From the NCBI GenBank assembly GCA_028583685.1, contig JAMXIF010000224.1:4403616-4467615 (forward strand): 64,000 bases of DNA, in the 5' to 3' direction. The notes under the pieces are model-generated. The model ran no database searches. It saw nothing but the letters and a program-made list of their open reading frames with translations, and was not told the origin of the DNA. Position numbers and translations under genes: made by a program. Each line of letters starts with the position of its first letter. The first letter of the stretch is position 1. The stretch is from Petaurus breviceps papuanus (Eukaryota; Chordata; Mammalia; Diprotodontia; Petauridae). Below, in pieces: positions 21,664 through 32,805 of the stretch.

Positions 21664-22388
21664 AGGTGATGAAGAAGGACAAGGGGCTCATTAGAATAGC
21701 AGATGGCACCAAAGCTGAGCTTTATGGGGAGAATAAGAATTCTAAAATACAGAAGTGAGCAGGGGATCCCATCTCTGCCATGGAAAACAGCTTTGCACAA
21801 AGGAGGTGGGAGGCAGGAGATCAGTATGAAAATAAGGAGAGCGGGGCAGAAGAACAGAAAGTACACGAAGAAGAATCAGTGTGAAGCCTGGAGAGGTAGG
21901 CTAAAGCCAGGATGCTGATGCCAAATGGTAAAGTTGTATTTTCTCTTAGAGGCAAGAGGGAGCCATGGAAGCTTCTTCAGCTGGTGCGACAGTCTAGGTG
22001 AGAGGTGATGGGGGCCTGTAGCTGACTGAGTGGAAAGAAAAGGATGTTCTTGGGGAACGTTCTGAATAGGGAACCACCAAGATTTAGCAGATGGCAAACT
22101 GAAGGATGAGGGAAAGGGAATGATGCCAAGTTGAGGAGCCTGGGTGGCTAGAAACATGGTGTTAGGGAGGACAAAGAATGGAGGAAAGATGAGGAGTTCA
22201 CTTTGGGACATTTGGAGTCTGAGTGGTCCAACATACAGGTAGAGCTGTCCAGGAGGCAGATGCAAGTGGAGGACTGGAACTCAGGACACAGCGTGGAATG
22301 GGATAGATTTATTTGGGAATCATCTCCAGAGAGATTATAGGGGGCCCAAAAGGGTATAAGTAGAGAAGAAAAGAGATCTGGGGAAAGT

Positions 22389-22635
22389 GGGGCTAAGTGG
22401 ATAGAACATGGGCCTGGAGTCAGGAAGATCTGAGGTCAAATCCAGCCTCAGACCTTTCCTAGCTTTATGACCCTGTACAAGTCACTTAACTGCTGCCTGA
22501 CTCAGTTTCCCTGAGTGTAAAATGGGGATAATAATAGCACTTACCTCACATTGTCATTGTGAAGATTAAATGAGATAATATTTGTAGAAGTTCTTAGCAC
22601 AGTGCCTGGCACACATGATAAATATTTACTTCCTT
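22389..22635 (+). repeat. Full-length MIR/THER-type SINE, plus strand
   Basis: Head ggctaagtggatagaacatg, B-box aggtcaaatccagcctcag, core, tgtaaaatggggataataat and an L2-derived tail agcacagtgcctggcacaca. A clean example of the L2-tailed SINE family. Confidence 0.85.
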
Positions 22636-22889
22636 CCCGTTTATGCTTAGCAGATATGATAATAAAGTAAAGGAAACATTAACGAGTAATCAGTAATAGG
22701 AGTGATCAAATAGGCATGGGGAAAACCAGACAAGAATGTAATCCGGAAAGCTGACGAATGTGATCCCGAAAGCTGAGGGAGGCAAACACTTGAGAGGAGG
22801 GGAGAGTCAACAATGTTAAAAGCTGCACAGAGGTCAAGAAGGCTAAAGACCTGGAAAGGCCATTACCTCTGGCATTTATGGCTGCCTTT

Positions 22890-23440
22890 TGGATATCTCC
22901 TTCTAGATGCCTCAGGGGACATCTCAAAATTCAAAAACGCCAAAGTGGACCTCATCCTCTCTCCCTCTGAAGCCATCCCACTTCGAAATATCTTGATTTC
23001 TGGTAAGGGCACTACCATCCTCCTGCTCACTGGGCTTGGGTCATCTGCCATTCTTGTCCTGCAAACCCCAAATCCAATCAGTCACCAAATCTGGCAGAAT
23101 CTCTCCACAACATCACAACATCTCCACAACATCACAACATCTCTCCCAATACCGCTACCCTTCTCTCTACTCACATGACCACCAGCCCAGTTCACCTTTC
23201 CCCCTTGTATCTACCCTCTCTGATTCACGTTCCACACAGATGCCAGTCTTTGCTTCCCAAAGCACAGATCTTGTGACATTACTCCCCTCCTCAAAAATCT
23301 TTAGCAACTTCCTATTGCCTCTAAGATAAAATAAAAACTGCTTGACCCAGTGTCAAAAGACCTCCACAATATGGCTAGGATCTACCCCTCCAGCCTTACC
23401 TATCTCAAACTCTGCTACTGCTCCCAGGGTGCCCCTCCCA
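22890..23440 (+). repeat. L2 3' region, plus strand
   Basis: Contains ttgtgacattactcccctcc, agcaacttcctattgcctct, aagacctccacaatatggct and ccctccagccttacctatct, the ordered landmarks of the L2 3' region. A short duplicated ccacaacatcacaacatct lies near 23105. Confidence 0.7.
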
Positions 23441-24340
23441 TGGAGGTCCCCTGAAAACTGTTCTAGGTCTGAACTAAGCACCCACTCAGAATCATTACTG
23501 ATTTGTCTCCTAAATACATGATTCAAATCAATCCATTTCACTAATTCGAATAGCAAAATAAGGCACTAGAAAACTCCCTTGACACATGAAGTGGCCAGTG
23601 GGAGACGGGGAACCCAGGTGGCCAGAGGGTGTATGTGACTGGGGCAACTCCTGTCCATGACCCTGCTGCTTGTTTCTATAATGGTGAAATGCCTTTCAAG
23701 TTAGGCAGTTACCGTCTCCACTGAGCCGGGGTTCTCTATTGAACTGTTTTTCCTTCAGTCTCAGCCCGTTAAGCTATTGCTCTCTGCTGCCACCTGTTGG
23801 TTTTTAGTAGTTATGCTATTTCTGGCCCGGGGGGGGGGGGGGGGGGGTCTATCAGCTCCTTTAGCTCATAGCCCAAGCACAGCTGGCTGTGTTGAGTTTG
23901 TTAACTGGAGAAGCCTTGAGATATTTGTCTGCCTCTAGAATGACTCTGTTTCTGTCTTGCTACTCTCTTCTCTATCTCATTCTGTTATCTCATTTAGAGT
24001 TAGAAAAAGCTTTTCAGCTTCTTTCCACTGCCATCCAACATATCTTGGATCCATGCAAAAATCTTACCCTACACCAAGACTGAAAAGGGCCAGATGGAAC
24101 CGGTAATCATTGCCCTTTTATCTGACAATAACAAACGAATGGCACTGTAGAGAATAAAGGTAAGGAAAACAGCCGGACAAAACCAAGTGTACACAGATTT
24201 GTTCAACTTTCCTTTTCAAAGAATATCGATGACATCATAGGGTGATCTCTTGATTTGCACATGAATCAGATGGTACAAAGTCAGCAGGCTCCCTCTCTCT
24301 TCTAGAGTCAGAGAAACCCAATGGCAGGACAAAAGGAAAG
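23441..24340. other. Intergenic, nothing recognised except a poly-G run
   Basis: A run of 19 G at 23829-23847 is the only structural feature. No coding signature. Confidence 0.5.
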
Positions 24341-24490
24341 ATGACTGCCCATGGCCTGGAATCAGTGGACAGCCTTGTCATCTTCAGTGTCTACCCCAGC
24401 TCTAAGCACTCCACAGCTCCTGCTTCAGTCATCTTCATGACTGTTGGAACAAATTGTTCTCATCTTCCCATTGCAAAGAAGCCTTCACAT

Positions 24491-24646
24491 AAGGGGCAGC
24501 CAGGTGGCTCAGCGAGTAAGAGCACCGGCTCCAGTGTTGGGATGACCTGGGAATCAAATCTGGGCTCAGATACTCAACACCACACCCAGAAATAACTGGC
24601 CATGTGACCTTGAGCAAGTTACTTAACCCTGATTGCTTAAAAAAAA
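24491..24646 (+). mobile_element. Single-arm copy of the two-armed SINE family
   Basis: One arm of the right-arm type (caggtggctcagcgagtaag) with an A-tail. It lies between a 12-bp target duplication with one mismatch: aagccttcacat at 24479-24490 and aagtcttcacat at 24647-24658. Confidence 0.75.
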
Positions 24647-25018
24647 AAGTCTTCACATGCCTGGAGTAGATGCCCCCTTTACTCACTGAATGGGTTTGAG
24701 GCCCATTGGTCACCCTCAGCCTTGTTTAGCCCATGCCAAGATGGTCTTACTGGAGTGTGGCTGCTTCATATGCTACAGCATCTTGGAGTCACCAGTGAGA
24801 ACTGGGGGGCAAGTGGATACCAGAGGTAGATGAAGAGCCCTAAAAAGGGCTTGACAAGCCCTCATACTCTTGAACTAACAGAGTAGATCAAAACTGGAAG
24901 CAACACCATTGTGAAGGTGTTGAGGGATTTAATTCTCAAGGTATCTGAAGGAGGGAAATATATCAAGGATGAGGGGGAAATCTCAGACCTTATTAATCTT
25001 TCAAAAGTGATCAAGAGA

Positions 25019-25185
25019 GAGGCAGCTAGTTGGTGCAGTGAATACAGCACTGGCTCTGGAGTCAGAAGGACCTGAGTTCAAATCTGGCCTCAGATACTTG
25101 ACACACTTACTAGCCGTGTCACCTTAGGCAAGTCACTTAACCCCAATTGCCCTGCCTTCCCCCCTCCAAAAAGCAAAAAAAGAAA
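25019..25185 (+). repeat. Short A-tailed SINE, plus strand
   Basis: Head gaggcagctagttggtgcag, B-box gagttcaaatctggcctca, tcacttaaccccaattgccc and an A-rich tail. The short direct repeat caagaga flanks it. Its 3' end suits L1 mobilisation. Confidence 0.8.
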
Positions 25186-25229
25186 AAAGTACCAAGAGAA
25201 AGCCAATAACTACTGAGCTATATGTTTAT

Positions 25230-25249
25230 TCTCTCTGTCTCTGTCTCTG

Positions 25250-25282
<33 letters not shown>

Positions 25283-25293
25283 GTCTCTCTCTG

Positions 25294-25328
<35 letters not shown>

Positions 25329-25329
25329 T
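25230..25329. repeat. (CT)n-(CA)n compound microsatellite
   Basis: CTCTGTCT repeats pass into 11 CA units. Confidence 0.95.
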
Positions 25330-26755
25330 CCCACTTTGGGTCACTCCCCCAACCTTCCTTCATACTTACAGTTTGGACCCCCATAGGGAAACTGCTGCCT
25401 TGGATTCTAGGTGTAATTATGTGAGTGGCTACTCTTGCCATTGTAGTTCATGAGCCTCTATCAGTGTGCTTCATACTTCTAATCAGTCAGTAGACTTAAC
25501 TAGACTTTAGTAAAGTCATTTGCTAAGATGAATGGTATGAAAAGTAGGTACAGAAAACATCCCCTCATAAGCCACGGTATCCACGGGAAGAGTGGAGTCC
25601 AGGAGAGTACAGCCGTAATGAAGCACGGGTGTGGGACACACAATCCCTGGCACTCTCTGTGGAGTCTGCACACAGCTTCCCTTGGATGACCTCTTTATTG
25701 GGTAGGTTGTTCACGTGGGCTCCAAGAGTTTGCTTCTCTCCATAGGGGATTCTTGACTTCCAGGGTTCATTCCTGGAAGTTGCTTCCTCCCTTCAGTATG
25801 TAGAAGAAAAAATATTAATATTACTACTGCACTCTGTGTTAAGGCCCCAGATTGCCTGAAACAGTTTTATTTCATTTACCATTACTCTATTATTTGAGCC
25901 ATTTCTTATTACTTCTGGACATTCTGAGACTATCCCAATTGATATGTGGAAGGAAATATTCTTCCTTGAATTCTTCCCCATCCCTAAACCCCAGTTAAAA
26001 TATTTACTATCCTCAACAAATCATCTGGGGATGCTATTGTCAATGCCCATAGTTCTAAATTCTGGATAGTTCTCTAGAGACAAGGAAAGGTTCAAGTATT
26101 GTCTTTCTGAAAACCTTCCTCCGTGCCATGTACTACAGTCTCATAAAAGTCAAAGTGACACACTTCACAAACAATCCAGAAATTAACATGATTTCATCTG
26201 TCCAAATATACATGATGACATCATATAACACAGGTTTCATTTTGCAAAGTTCTTATAGGTCACTTCCCATCTTGACACTTGCAAAGGTCGCCTCTGACTA
26301 CCTCAGCTGAGGTGGGACCGAGAACTCCCTCCCTTACATAAGAATATTGCGTCCATGCCTCATGGGCATCATTGATAAGAGCCTCAGAAAGGAATCAGTG
26401 TGATTCCTTAAGGGACATTCCAGAGCTGACCACATCTTTCCATCATGTAATTGACTGAAAGCTGTAGATAGAGAACACAAGAATCCATGGTGCATATTGT
26501 AAATTGACTATTTAAAAAGCCATTGATTTGGCAAGGCAAAAGGCCACCTGAGAACTCTATTTCAGTAAGATATCTCCTGTTCATGCATCAAAGTTATGTA
26601 AGACTCCTTGAAAGCTGCAACAGAGATAACCTTGTTCAGTGGCTCTCTCATCATTAATAACAGGTGACACATCAAATAGAATGAAGTACGCTTGCCAAAG
26701 GTACTTGTTACTGTCTTGGAGAACATCCAGGGCAGACTCAGCTAGGAAATGAGGG
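25330..26755. other. Intergenic, AT-rich, nothing recognised
   Basis: No coding frame with a family signature and no repeat that I can name with support. Confidence 0.45.
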
Positions 26756-26759
26756 CATA

Positions 26760-26985
26760 GAGAGCTGGCCCTGAAATTGGGAAGACCCGAGTTCAAATGT
26801 AGCCTCAGACACTTACTAGATGTGTGATCCTGGGCAAGTCACTTCACCCTGTCTGCCTCGCTTTACCCATCTGTAAAATGAGTTGGGGAAGGATTGCAGA
26901 CTGTTCCAGTAACTCTACCCAAAAAAACCCAAATGGGGTCATGAAGAATCAGACACAACTGGAAAGACTGATAACAGCAAGCAGC
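26760..26985 (+). repeat. SINE with RTE-like tail, plus strand
   Basis: B-box gagttcaaatgtagcctcag, core tgatcctgggcaagtcactt, then tgtaaaatgagttggggaag and tail aaatggggtcatgaagaatc, agacacaactggaaagactg. Confidence 0.75.
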
Positions 26986-27054
26986 AATCTACAGGGGGGC
27001 AGGGGAGAGGTACAGGGTAGCTGTAGCAGATGGCCACCCGTAACAAACAACCAA

Positions 27055-27560
27055 TCAGCATTTATTAGACACTTTTTGTTTGCTTGGCATTGGGGTTACA
27101 AAAGCAAAAGTGAAATACTCCCTGCTCTCAGAACGTTTTCATTATATCTACAGGAGCCAACATGTACATACATAAATGTATACAATGTATACAAAATGGA
27201 TACATGGATAAAAACAACCTTTCCACACTCATGCAAAATTGATACATTGTGATTCTTCAGGGAGGGAAAGGTAGTAGCAGTCAAGACTCAGGTAGATGGT
27301 GGGATTTGGGCTGAGTGCTGAAGGAAGGTGGAGGGCTAAGGGGGATCAGAAACATTCTAGTCCTGAGAGACAGCACTGCAAAGGCACTGAGGTGGGGCGC
27401 ACAGCTGGGGTTTGCATGTGTGAGGAGCAGTAAGAAGAACAGCTTGGCTGGACAGCAGAGTACTGGAAGGGGAGTAATGGAGATTGAAGAGACTGGAGTC
27501 AGGTTGTTAATGACAGATATTTGTATTTGACTCTGGAGGTTAATAGGGAACCACTACAGT
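27055..27560 (-). repeat. L2-like element, minus strand
   Basis: Reversed L2 end (cagcatttattagacacttt, ggcattggggttacaaaagc), then body phrases ctgagtgctgaaggaaggtg, gcactgcaaaggcactgagg and ttgactctggaggttaatag. Confidence 0.55.
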
Positions 27561-27568
27561 TTACTGAG

Positions 27569-27762
27569 AGGCAACTAGTGGAGCCATAGTGCACAAAGGA
27601 AGACCTGAGTTCAAATCCAAGCTCAGATATTCCATAGTTCTGTGACCCTGTGAAGGGCAAGTCACTTCACCTTGTCTGCAAATGGCAAACCACTGTAATG
27701 TCTTTGCCAAGAAAATTCCAAATGGGGTCACAAGAGTAGGAAATGACTGCAACCACAGCAAA
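27569..27762 (+). repeat. SINE with RTE-like tail, plus strand
   Basis: Degraded head, then gacctgagttcaaatccaag, gggcaagtcacttcaccttg, and tail gtctttgccaagaaaattcc, aaatggggtcacaagagtag. Confidence 0.75.
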
Positions 27763-28966
27763 ATGGGTATCCAGTGGAAGATACCTTATAGGCAGTTGGT
27801 GACACAGGCCTAGAGAACAAAGAAACAAGGAACTCTGCCCAAGTAAAGAGTAAAGGATGCCAACAGGGAAATGTATGTTTGAATGAGATGAGCTAGTGTC
27901 ATGTGGCAAGACTGAGGGGAAGATCACATGCTTAGTACTAATAATACTAAGAGCCAGGGTCCATAAGATGCTTTAAGGTTTGCAAAGATCTTTGCAGAAA
28001 AATAGCAATTTATTTGGTCCAACAGGCCCCTCACTTTTAAAAATCTTTTGTTTTCCAATTACAAGTAAAAAGCAATTTCTAACCTTTGGGCTTTTTTATA
28101 ATTTTGAGTTCCAAATTCTCCTCCCTTCCCTCTCCCCTCAATTTGATATAGATTATGCATGTGAAGTTATGCAAAACATATTTCCATATTAGTCATGTTG
28201 TCAAAAAAAAAAAGACCCAAAACAAAAATTCTCATTCTCCCAATAAAAACACCAATAAAAATAAAATAAGCTAAAAAAAAATGCTTCAATCTACACTCAG
28301 AGCCCATCAGGGCTCTTTCTCTGGAGGTAGATAGCATTTTTCATGATGAGTCTTTTGGAATTGTCTTGGATCATTGTACTTCTGAATATAGCTAAATCAT
28401 TTTCAAATTGTAAAATATTACTGTTACTGTGTACAATGTTTGGGTTCTGTTCACTTCACTTTGCATCAGTTCACCTAAGTCTTTCCAGGTTTTCCTGAAA
28501 GCATCCTATTCATCATTTCTTATTCCATTACATTTTTACATCACGACTTGTTCAGACATTTCCAAATTGATGGTCATCCCCTCAATTTCCAATTCTTTGC
28601 CATAACAAAAGAACTGCTATAAATATTTTTGTACATAGAGGCCCTTTTCCTTTTTTTAAAAAAAACCTCTTTGAGGCCTAGTAATGGTATTGCTAGGTCA
28701 AAGGGTATGAGCAGTTTTATAGTCCTTTGAGCATAGTTCCAAATTGCTCTTCAGAATGGTTGGATCAGTTCACAACTCCACCTACAATGAATTATTGTCC
28801 CAGTTTTCCTGCATCCCCTCCAGCATTTGTCAATATCCTTATTTTTTGGTCATATTAACCAATCTAACAGGTATGAGGGAATACCTCAGAGTTGTTTTAA
28901 TTTGCATTTTTCTAATCAGCACTGATTGAGATTTTTTTATGTGATTACAGATAGCTTTGATTTCTT

Positions 28967-30043
28967 TTTTTTTTTTCATTTAGGAGAATGGTTTTATTTT
29001 ATTTTTTAAATAAATTGGTTTATTTACTTTTAGTTTACAACATTCAGTTCCACAGTCCCTTGACTTTCAAATTTTCTCCCCTTCCTTCTCCTTTCCCCAC
29101 CATGGAGGCATGAAATCAAACATAGAATCTACAAATACCTTCATATTAATCATTAGTCAGGTTGTACAGAAGGATTATAACTGATGTAATGATCAGTGGG
29201 AAAGAGGAAACAAAACAAGACAAGAAAAAGAAACACTGCAGGTGGTTTGTTTCACTCTACATTCAGACTCCACATCTCTTTCTCTGGATGTGGATGTCTC
29301 TTTTGATCCTGAGTCTTTTGGAATTGGCTTATAACCTTACATTGCTGAGAGAAGCCCAGTCTATTGAGGTTAGTTGTCACACATACGTTGTGTCTGTGAT
29401 TGTGTACAGACTTCTCCTGGTTTCTGTTCTTCTCATTCACTATCAGTTTATATGTCTCTCCAGGTTGTTATGAAGTCCGTCTGCTCCTCGTTTCTTATAG
29501 CACAATAGTATTCCATTACATTCATATACCACAACTTGTTCAGCCATTCCCTCAGTTGATGGGCATCCCCTTGATTTCCAATTCTTTGCCACCACAAAAA
29601 AGAGCTGCTATCAATATTTTTGTACATACAGGTCCTCCTCCCACTTCTCTGATCTCTTTGGGATACAACCCTAGAAGTGGCATTGCTGGGTCAAAGGGTA
29701 TGCACTTATTTATAGCCCTTTGGGCATAATTCCAGATTGCTCTCCAGAATGGCTGGATCAGTTCACAACTCCACCAACAATGCATTTGTGTTCCAATTTT
29801 TTCACATCCTTTCCAGCATTTATCATTTTCCTGTTTTGTCATTTTAGCCAATCTGGCTGGTGAGGTGTGGTACCTCAGAGTTGTTTTGATTTGCATTTCT
29901 CTAATCACTAGTGATTTAAACATTTTTTCATATGCCTATAGATATCCTTAATTTCATCCTCTGAGAACTGCTTATTTTTGACCATTTATCAATTGGGGAG
30001 TGGCTTGTAGTCTTATAGATTTGACTTAATTCTTTGTATATTT
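28967..30043 (-). mobile_element. L1 inserted in L1 (minus strand, 5' truncated)
   Basis: It begins with a T-run (antisense A-tail), then the 3' UTR and an antisense ORF2 C-terminal frame at 29923-29552 (LAKMTKQENDKCWKG, CIPFDPAMPLLGLYPKEI). It is flanked by a 15-bp target duplication, tagctttgatttctt at 28952-28966 and 30044-30058. The right end is the 5' truncation. Confidence 0.85.
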
Positions 30044-30287
30044 TAGCTTTGATTTCTTAACTGGAAACTACCCATTTATATCCTTTGACCATTTATCAAT
30101 TGAGAATGACTTGTATTCTTATCAATTTGACTCAGTTCTCTATATATTTGAGAAACAAGGTCTGTATTATAAAAACTTGCTGTAAACTTTCCCCCAGTTT
30201 TCTTCTTTCCTTCTCATCTTGGCTTCATTGATTTTATTTTTGCAAAATCTTTTAAATTTCATGTACTCTAAATGATCCATTTTATAG

Positions 30288-30881
30288 CAGCCCTTTTTGT
30301 GGTGGCTAAGAGTTGGGTATCAAAGGGATGCCCACCCATTGGGGCATGGCTGAACAAGTTGTGGTATGTGATTGTAATGGAATATTATTGTGCTATAAGA
30401 AATAACAAGTAGGACGAGCTCAGAAAAACCTGGAAAGACTTACATGAACTGATGCAAATTAAATGAACAGAACCAGGAAAAGGCGGCACACAGTAACAGC
30501 AATATAGTACAATGAAGAACTGTGAATGCCTTTGCTGTTCTCAGCAGCACGAGCCAAGACAATCCCAAAGGAATGATGAAGCAGACTATCTGCCTACAGA
30601 GAAAGAGCAGATATTGTTTGGAAACAGACTGAAGCATGATATTTTTCACTTTCCTTCCTTAATTCTTTTTTCAGTTTTGTACAAAATGACTAATATGGAA
30701 ATGTTTTACATGATTGCACATGTATAACTGATATCTGATTGCTTACAGTCTCAGGGTGGGGAGGGGGAGGAGAGGGAGGGAGAGATAGAATCTGTGGCTC
30801 AAATTTTTTTTGAATGTTAAAAAATTATTTTAACATGAAATTGCAGGGGAATAAAATATATTCAAATACGATTTTAAAAAA
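30288..30881 (+). mobile_element. L1 3' end inserted in L1, plus strand
   Basis: Sense-strand L1 end: gggtatcaaagggatgccca, ggaatattattgtgctataa, tcgaggagg-like ORF2 terminus, 3' UTR and a poly-A near 30877. The outer antisense L1 resumes at attatccattttcc. The duplicated target is near atccatttt on both sides, slightly diverged. Confidence 0.7.
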
Positions 30882-30944
30882 AGAATTATCCATTTTCCCT
30901 CTGGTAATTCTCTCTATCTAATAATTCCCTCATAATATCAGAAC

Positions 30945-31620
30945 ATGGTGAAGAAAGCTGAGTGGAGGATATTCTGGAGTGGGGAAAGACTTTTGGCAGG
31001 CAGAGCCACTGGCAGCTATTCTAATAGTCCAGGTGTGAGGTGCTGAGAGCCTACAGAGGAGAGATGGGGGAATATTCAACAGATAGACCTCATTGTTCAT
31101 TTAGTCATTTCACTTGTGTTCCACTCTTCCTGACCCCATTTGAGATTTTCCTGGCAAAGATCCTAGAGTGGTTGGCCATTTCCTTCTCCAACTTCTTTGA
31201 CAGATAAGGAAACTGAGGTAAATGGGGTTAAGTGACTTGACCAGGGTCACACAGCTAGTAAGTGTCTGAGGCAGAATTTGAACCCATGAAAAGGAGTCTT
31301 CCTGATTCCAAACTCATTGCTCTAGCCCTGGGCCACTCAGTTGCTGCTTTTTAGAAAAGCAGAATTAACAAGAGTTGGCAATAAGAGATATTATGGAGGT
31401 AGAAACAACAGGATTTGATACTGGGTGTGAACGTGACAATGCCTAGGCTGTGAGACTGGGTGCCTAGAAGGATGCTGGTGCCCTCGACAGCAATGGCGAA
31501 ATTTAGAAAAGGGGAGTGTTCTGGGGGAAAGATGATGAATTCTCTCTTAGACATATTGAGTATGAGGCGTCTATGGAACATTTAGTTCAACATGACCAAC
31601 AAACAGGCAGTTGTCGATAG
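30945..31620 (-). repeat. L2-like element, minus strand, split by a SINE
   Basis: Body phrases ctattctaatagtccaggtg, aaggatgctggtgccctcga, gaattctctcttagacatat and gtctatggaacatttagttc. A SINE at 31095-31345 interrupts it. Confidence 0.55.
31095..31345 (-). repeat. SINE with RTE-like tail, minus strand
   Basis: Reversed tail (tttagtcatttcacttgtgt, gaccccatttgagattttcc), aaggaaactgaggtaaatgg, gtgacttgaccagggtcaca, agctagtaagtgtctgaggc and a diverged reversed head. Confidence 0.75.
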
Positions 31621-31917
31621 CACCAAAGGCAATATTCCTTTATTTAATTAATTAATTTTGAGTTTTCAACATTCACTTTTATTAGAGTTTGAGTTCTAAA
31701 ATGTCCCCCCTCCCATCCCTCCTTTTTCCCTCCCCTCCCCTCCCCCTCCCCAAGACGGCAGGCAATCTGATATAGGCTACACATGCACAATCATATTAAA
31801 CATATTTCCACATTAGTTGTTGTGAAAGAAGAATTGAACAAAAGGGGAAAACCACAAGAAAGAAAAAACAAAAAAAAAAGAGAAAATAATATGCTTAACA
31901 TTTTTTTATTTATTTGT

Positions 31918-31927
31918 NNNNNNNNNN
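31918..31927. other. Assembly gap (10 N)
   Basis: Ten undetermined bases inside an L1. The flanks repeat each other (31817-31856 versus 31928-31970), so the true length and order here are doubtful. Confidence 0.98.
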
Positions 31928-32236
31928 TGTTGTGAAAGAACAATCAGAGCAAAAGGGGAAAACCACAAGAAAGACAAAAAAGAGAGAAAACAGTTTGCTT
32001 TGATCTGCATTCGGACTCCAGAGTTTTCTCTGGATGTGGATGGCATTTTCCATTATGAGTCTTTTGGAGTTGTCTTGCATCATTGTATTGCTGAAAAAAG
32101 TTACATCTGTGATAGTCGACCATTGCACAGTGTTCCTGTTATTGTGTACAACGTTCCCCTGGTTCTGCTCCTTTAATTCAGCATCAGTTCATGTAAGTCT
32201 TTTCAGGTTTTTCTGAAATCCTCCTGCTCATCATTT

Positions 32237-32386
32237 TTTTTTTTTTTGCTTTTTGGAGGGCAATTGGAGTTAAGTGACTTGCCCAAGGTCACACGGCTAG
32301 TTTTTGTGTTGTCTGAGGCCGGTTTTGAACTCAGGTCTTCCTGACTCCAGGGCAGGTGCTCTATTCAATAGGCCACCTAGCTGCCA
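32237..32386 (-). repeat. Short A-tailed SINE inserted in L1, minus strand
   Basis: Flanked by the 14-bp duplication cctgctcatcattt at 32223-32236 and 32387-32400. It reads T-run, gagttaagtgacttgcccaa, ggtcacacggctag, ggttttgaactcaggtcttc and the reversed head gccacctagctgcca. Confidence 0.88.
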
Positions 32387-32669
32387 CCTGCTCATCATTT
32401 CTTATAGGGCAATAGTGTTCTATTACATTCACATACTACAACTTGTTCAGCCATTCCCCGTTTAATGGGCATCCCCTCAATTTCCAATTCTTAGTCATCA
32501 CAAAAAGAGCTGCTGTAAATATTTTTGCATACGTGGGTCCTTTTCCCTTTTTTATGATCTCTTTAGGATACAGACCTAGTAGTGGTATTGCTGGATCAAA
32601 GGGCATACACAGTTTTACAGACATTTGGGCATAAGTCCAAATTGCTCTCCAGAATGGTCGGATCAGTAG

Positions 32670-32805
32670 TGATATTGTTATCCCCATTTTAACAATGAGG
32701 AAACTGAGGCGTTACAGAGGTTAAGTGATTTGCCCAGAGTCACACAGCTAGCAAGAGTCTGAGGCTGGATTTGAACTCACGTCTTCCTGACTCCTAAATT
32801 TATGG
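32670..32805 (-). repeat. MIR-type SINE fragment, minus strand
   Basis: aacaatgaggaaactgaggc, gtgatttgcccagagtcaca, cagctagcaagagtctgagg, ctggatttgaactcacgtct. Confidence 0.75.

Larger units (their letters stand above)
21276..22830 (-). repeat. Long L2-like element, minus strand, with SINE insertions
   Basis: It starts with reversed L2 end traces (aagcatttgttacacactta; cactgggcactggggacaca) and continues from 21664 with the same non-coding body as at 3.5-4.8 kb (gagggagccatggaagcttc, gggacatttggagtctgag, gcacagaggtcaagaaggct). SINEs at 21440-21663 and 22389-22635 interrupt it. Confidence 0.55.
28035..30945 (-). mobile_element. L1 (outer copy), minus strand, split by two later L1s
   Basis: Outer L1 in three parts: 28035-28966 (3' UTR and ORF2 end), 30044-30287 and 30882-30945. 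Landmarks read antisense: gttcacaactccacctacaa, ccatttatcaattgagaatg, gatccattttatag. No intact frame remains. The interruptions are described separately. Confidence 0.75.
31640..32669 (-). mobile_element. L1 3' part, minus strand, with a gap and a SINE inside
   Basis: Antisense 3' UTR (tccctcccctcccctccccc, aggcaatctgatataggcta) and ORF2 end (IPFDPAIPLLGLYPKEI in an antisense frame near 32500-32600). It is interrupted by a ten-N gap and by a SINE at 32237-32386. Confidence 0.75.

Noticed and set aside
29252-29923. Open frames with ORF2-like peptide
   Set aside because: They are remnants of the nested L1s, not host genes.
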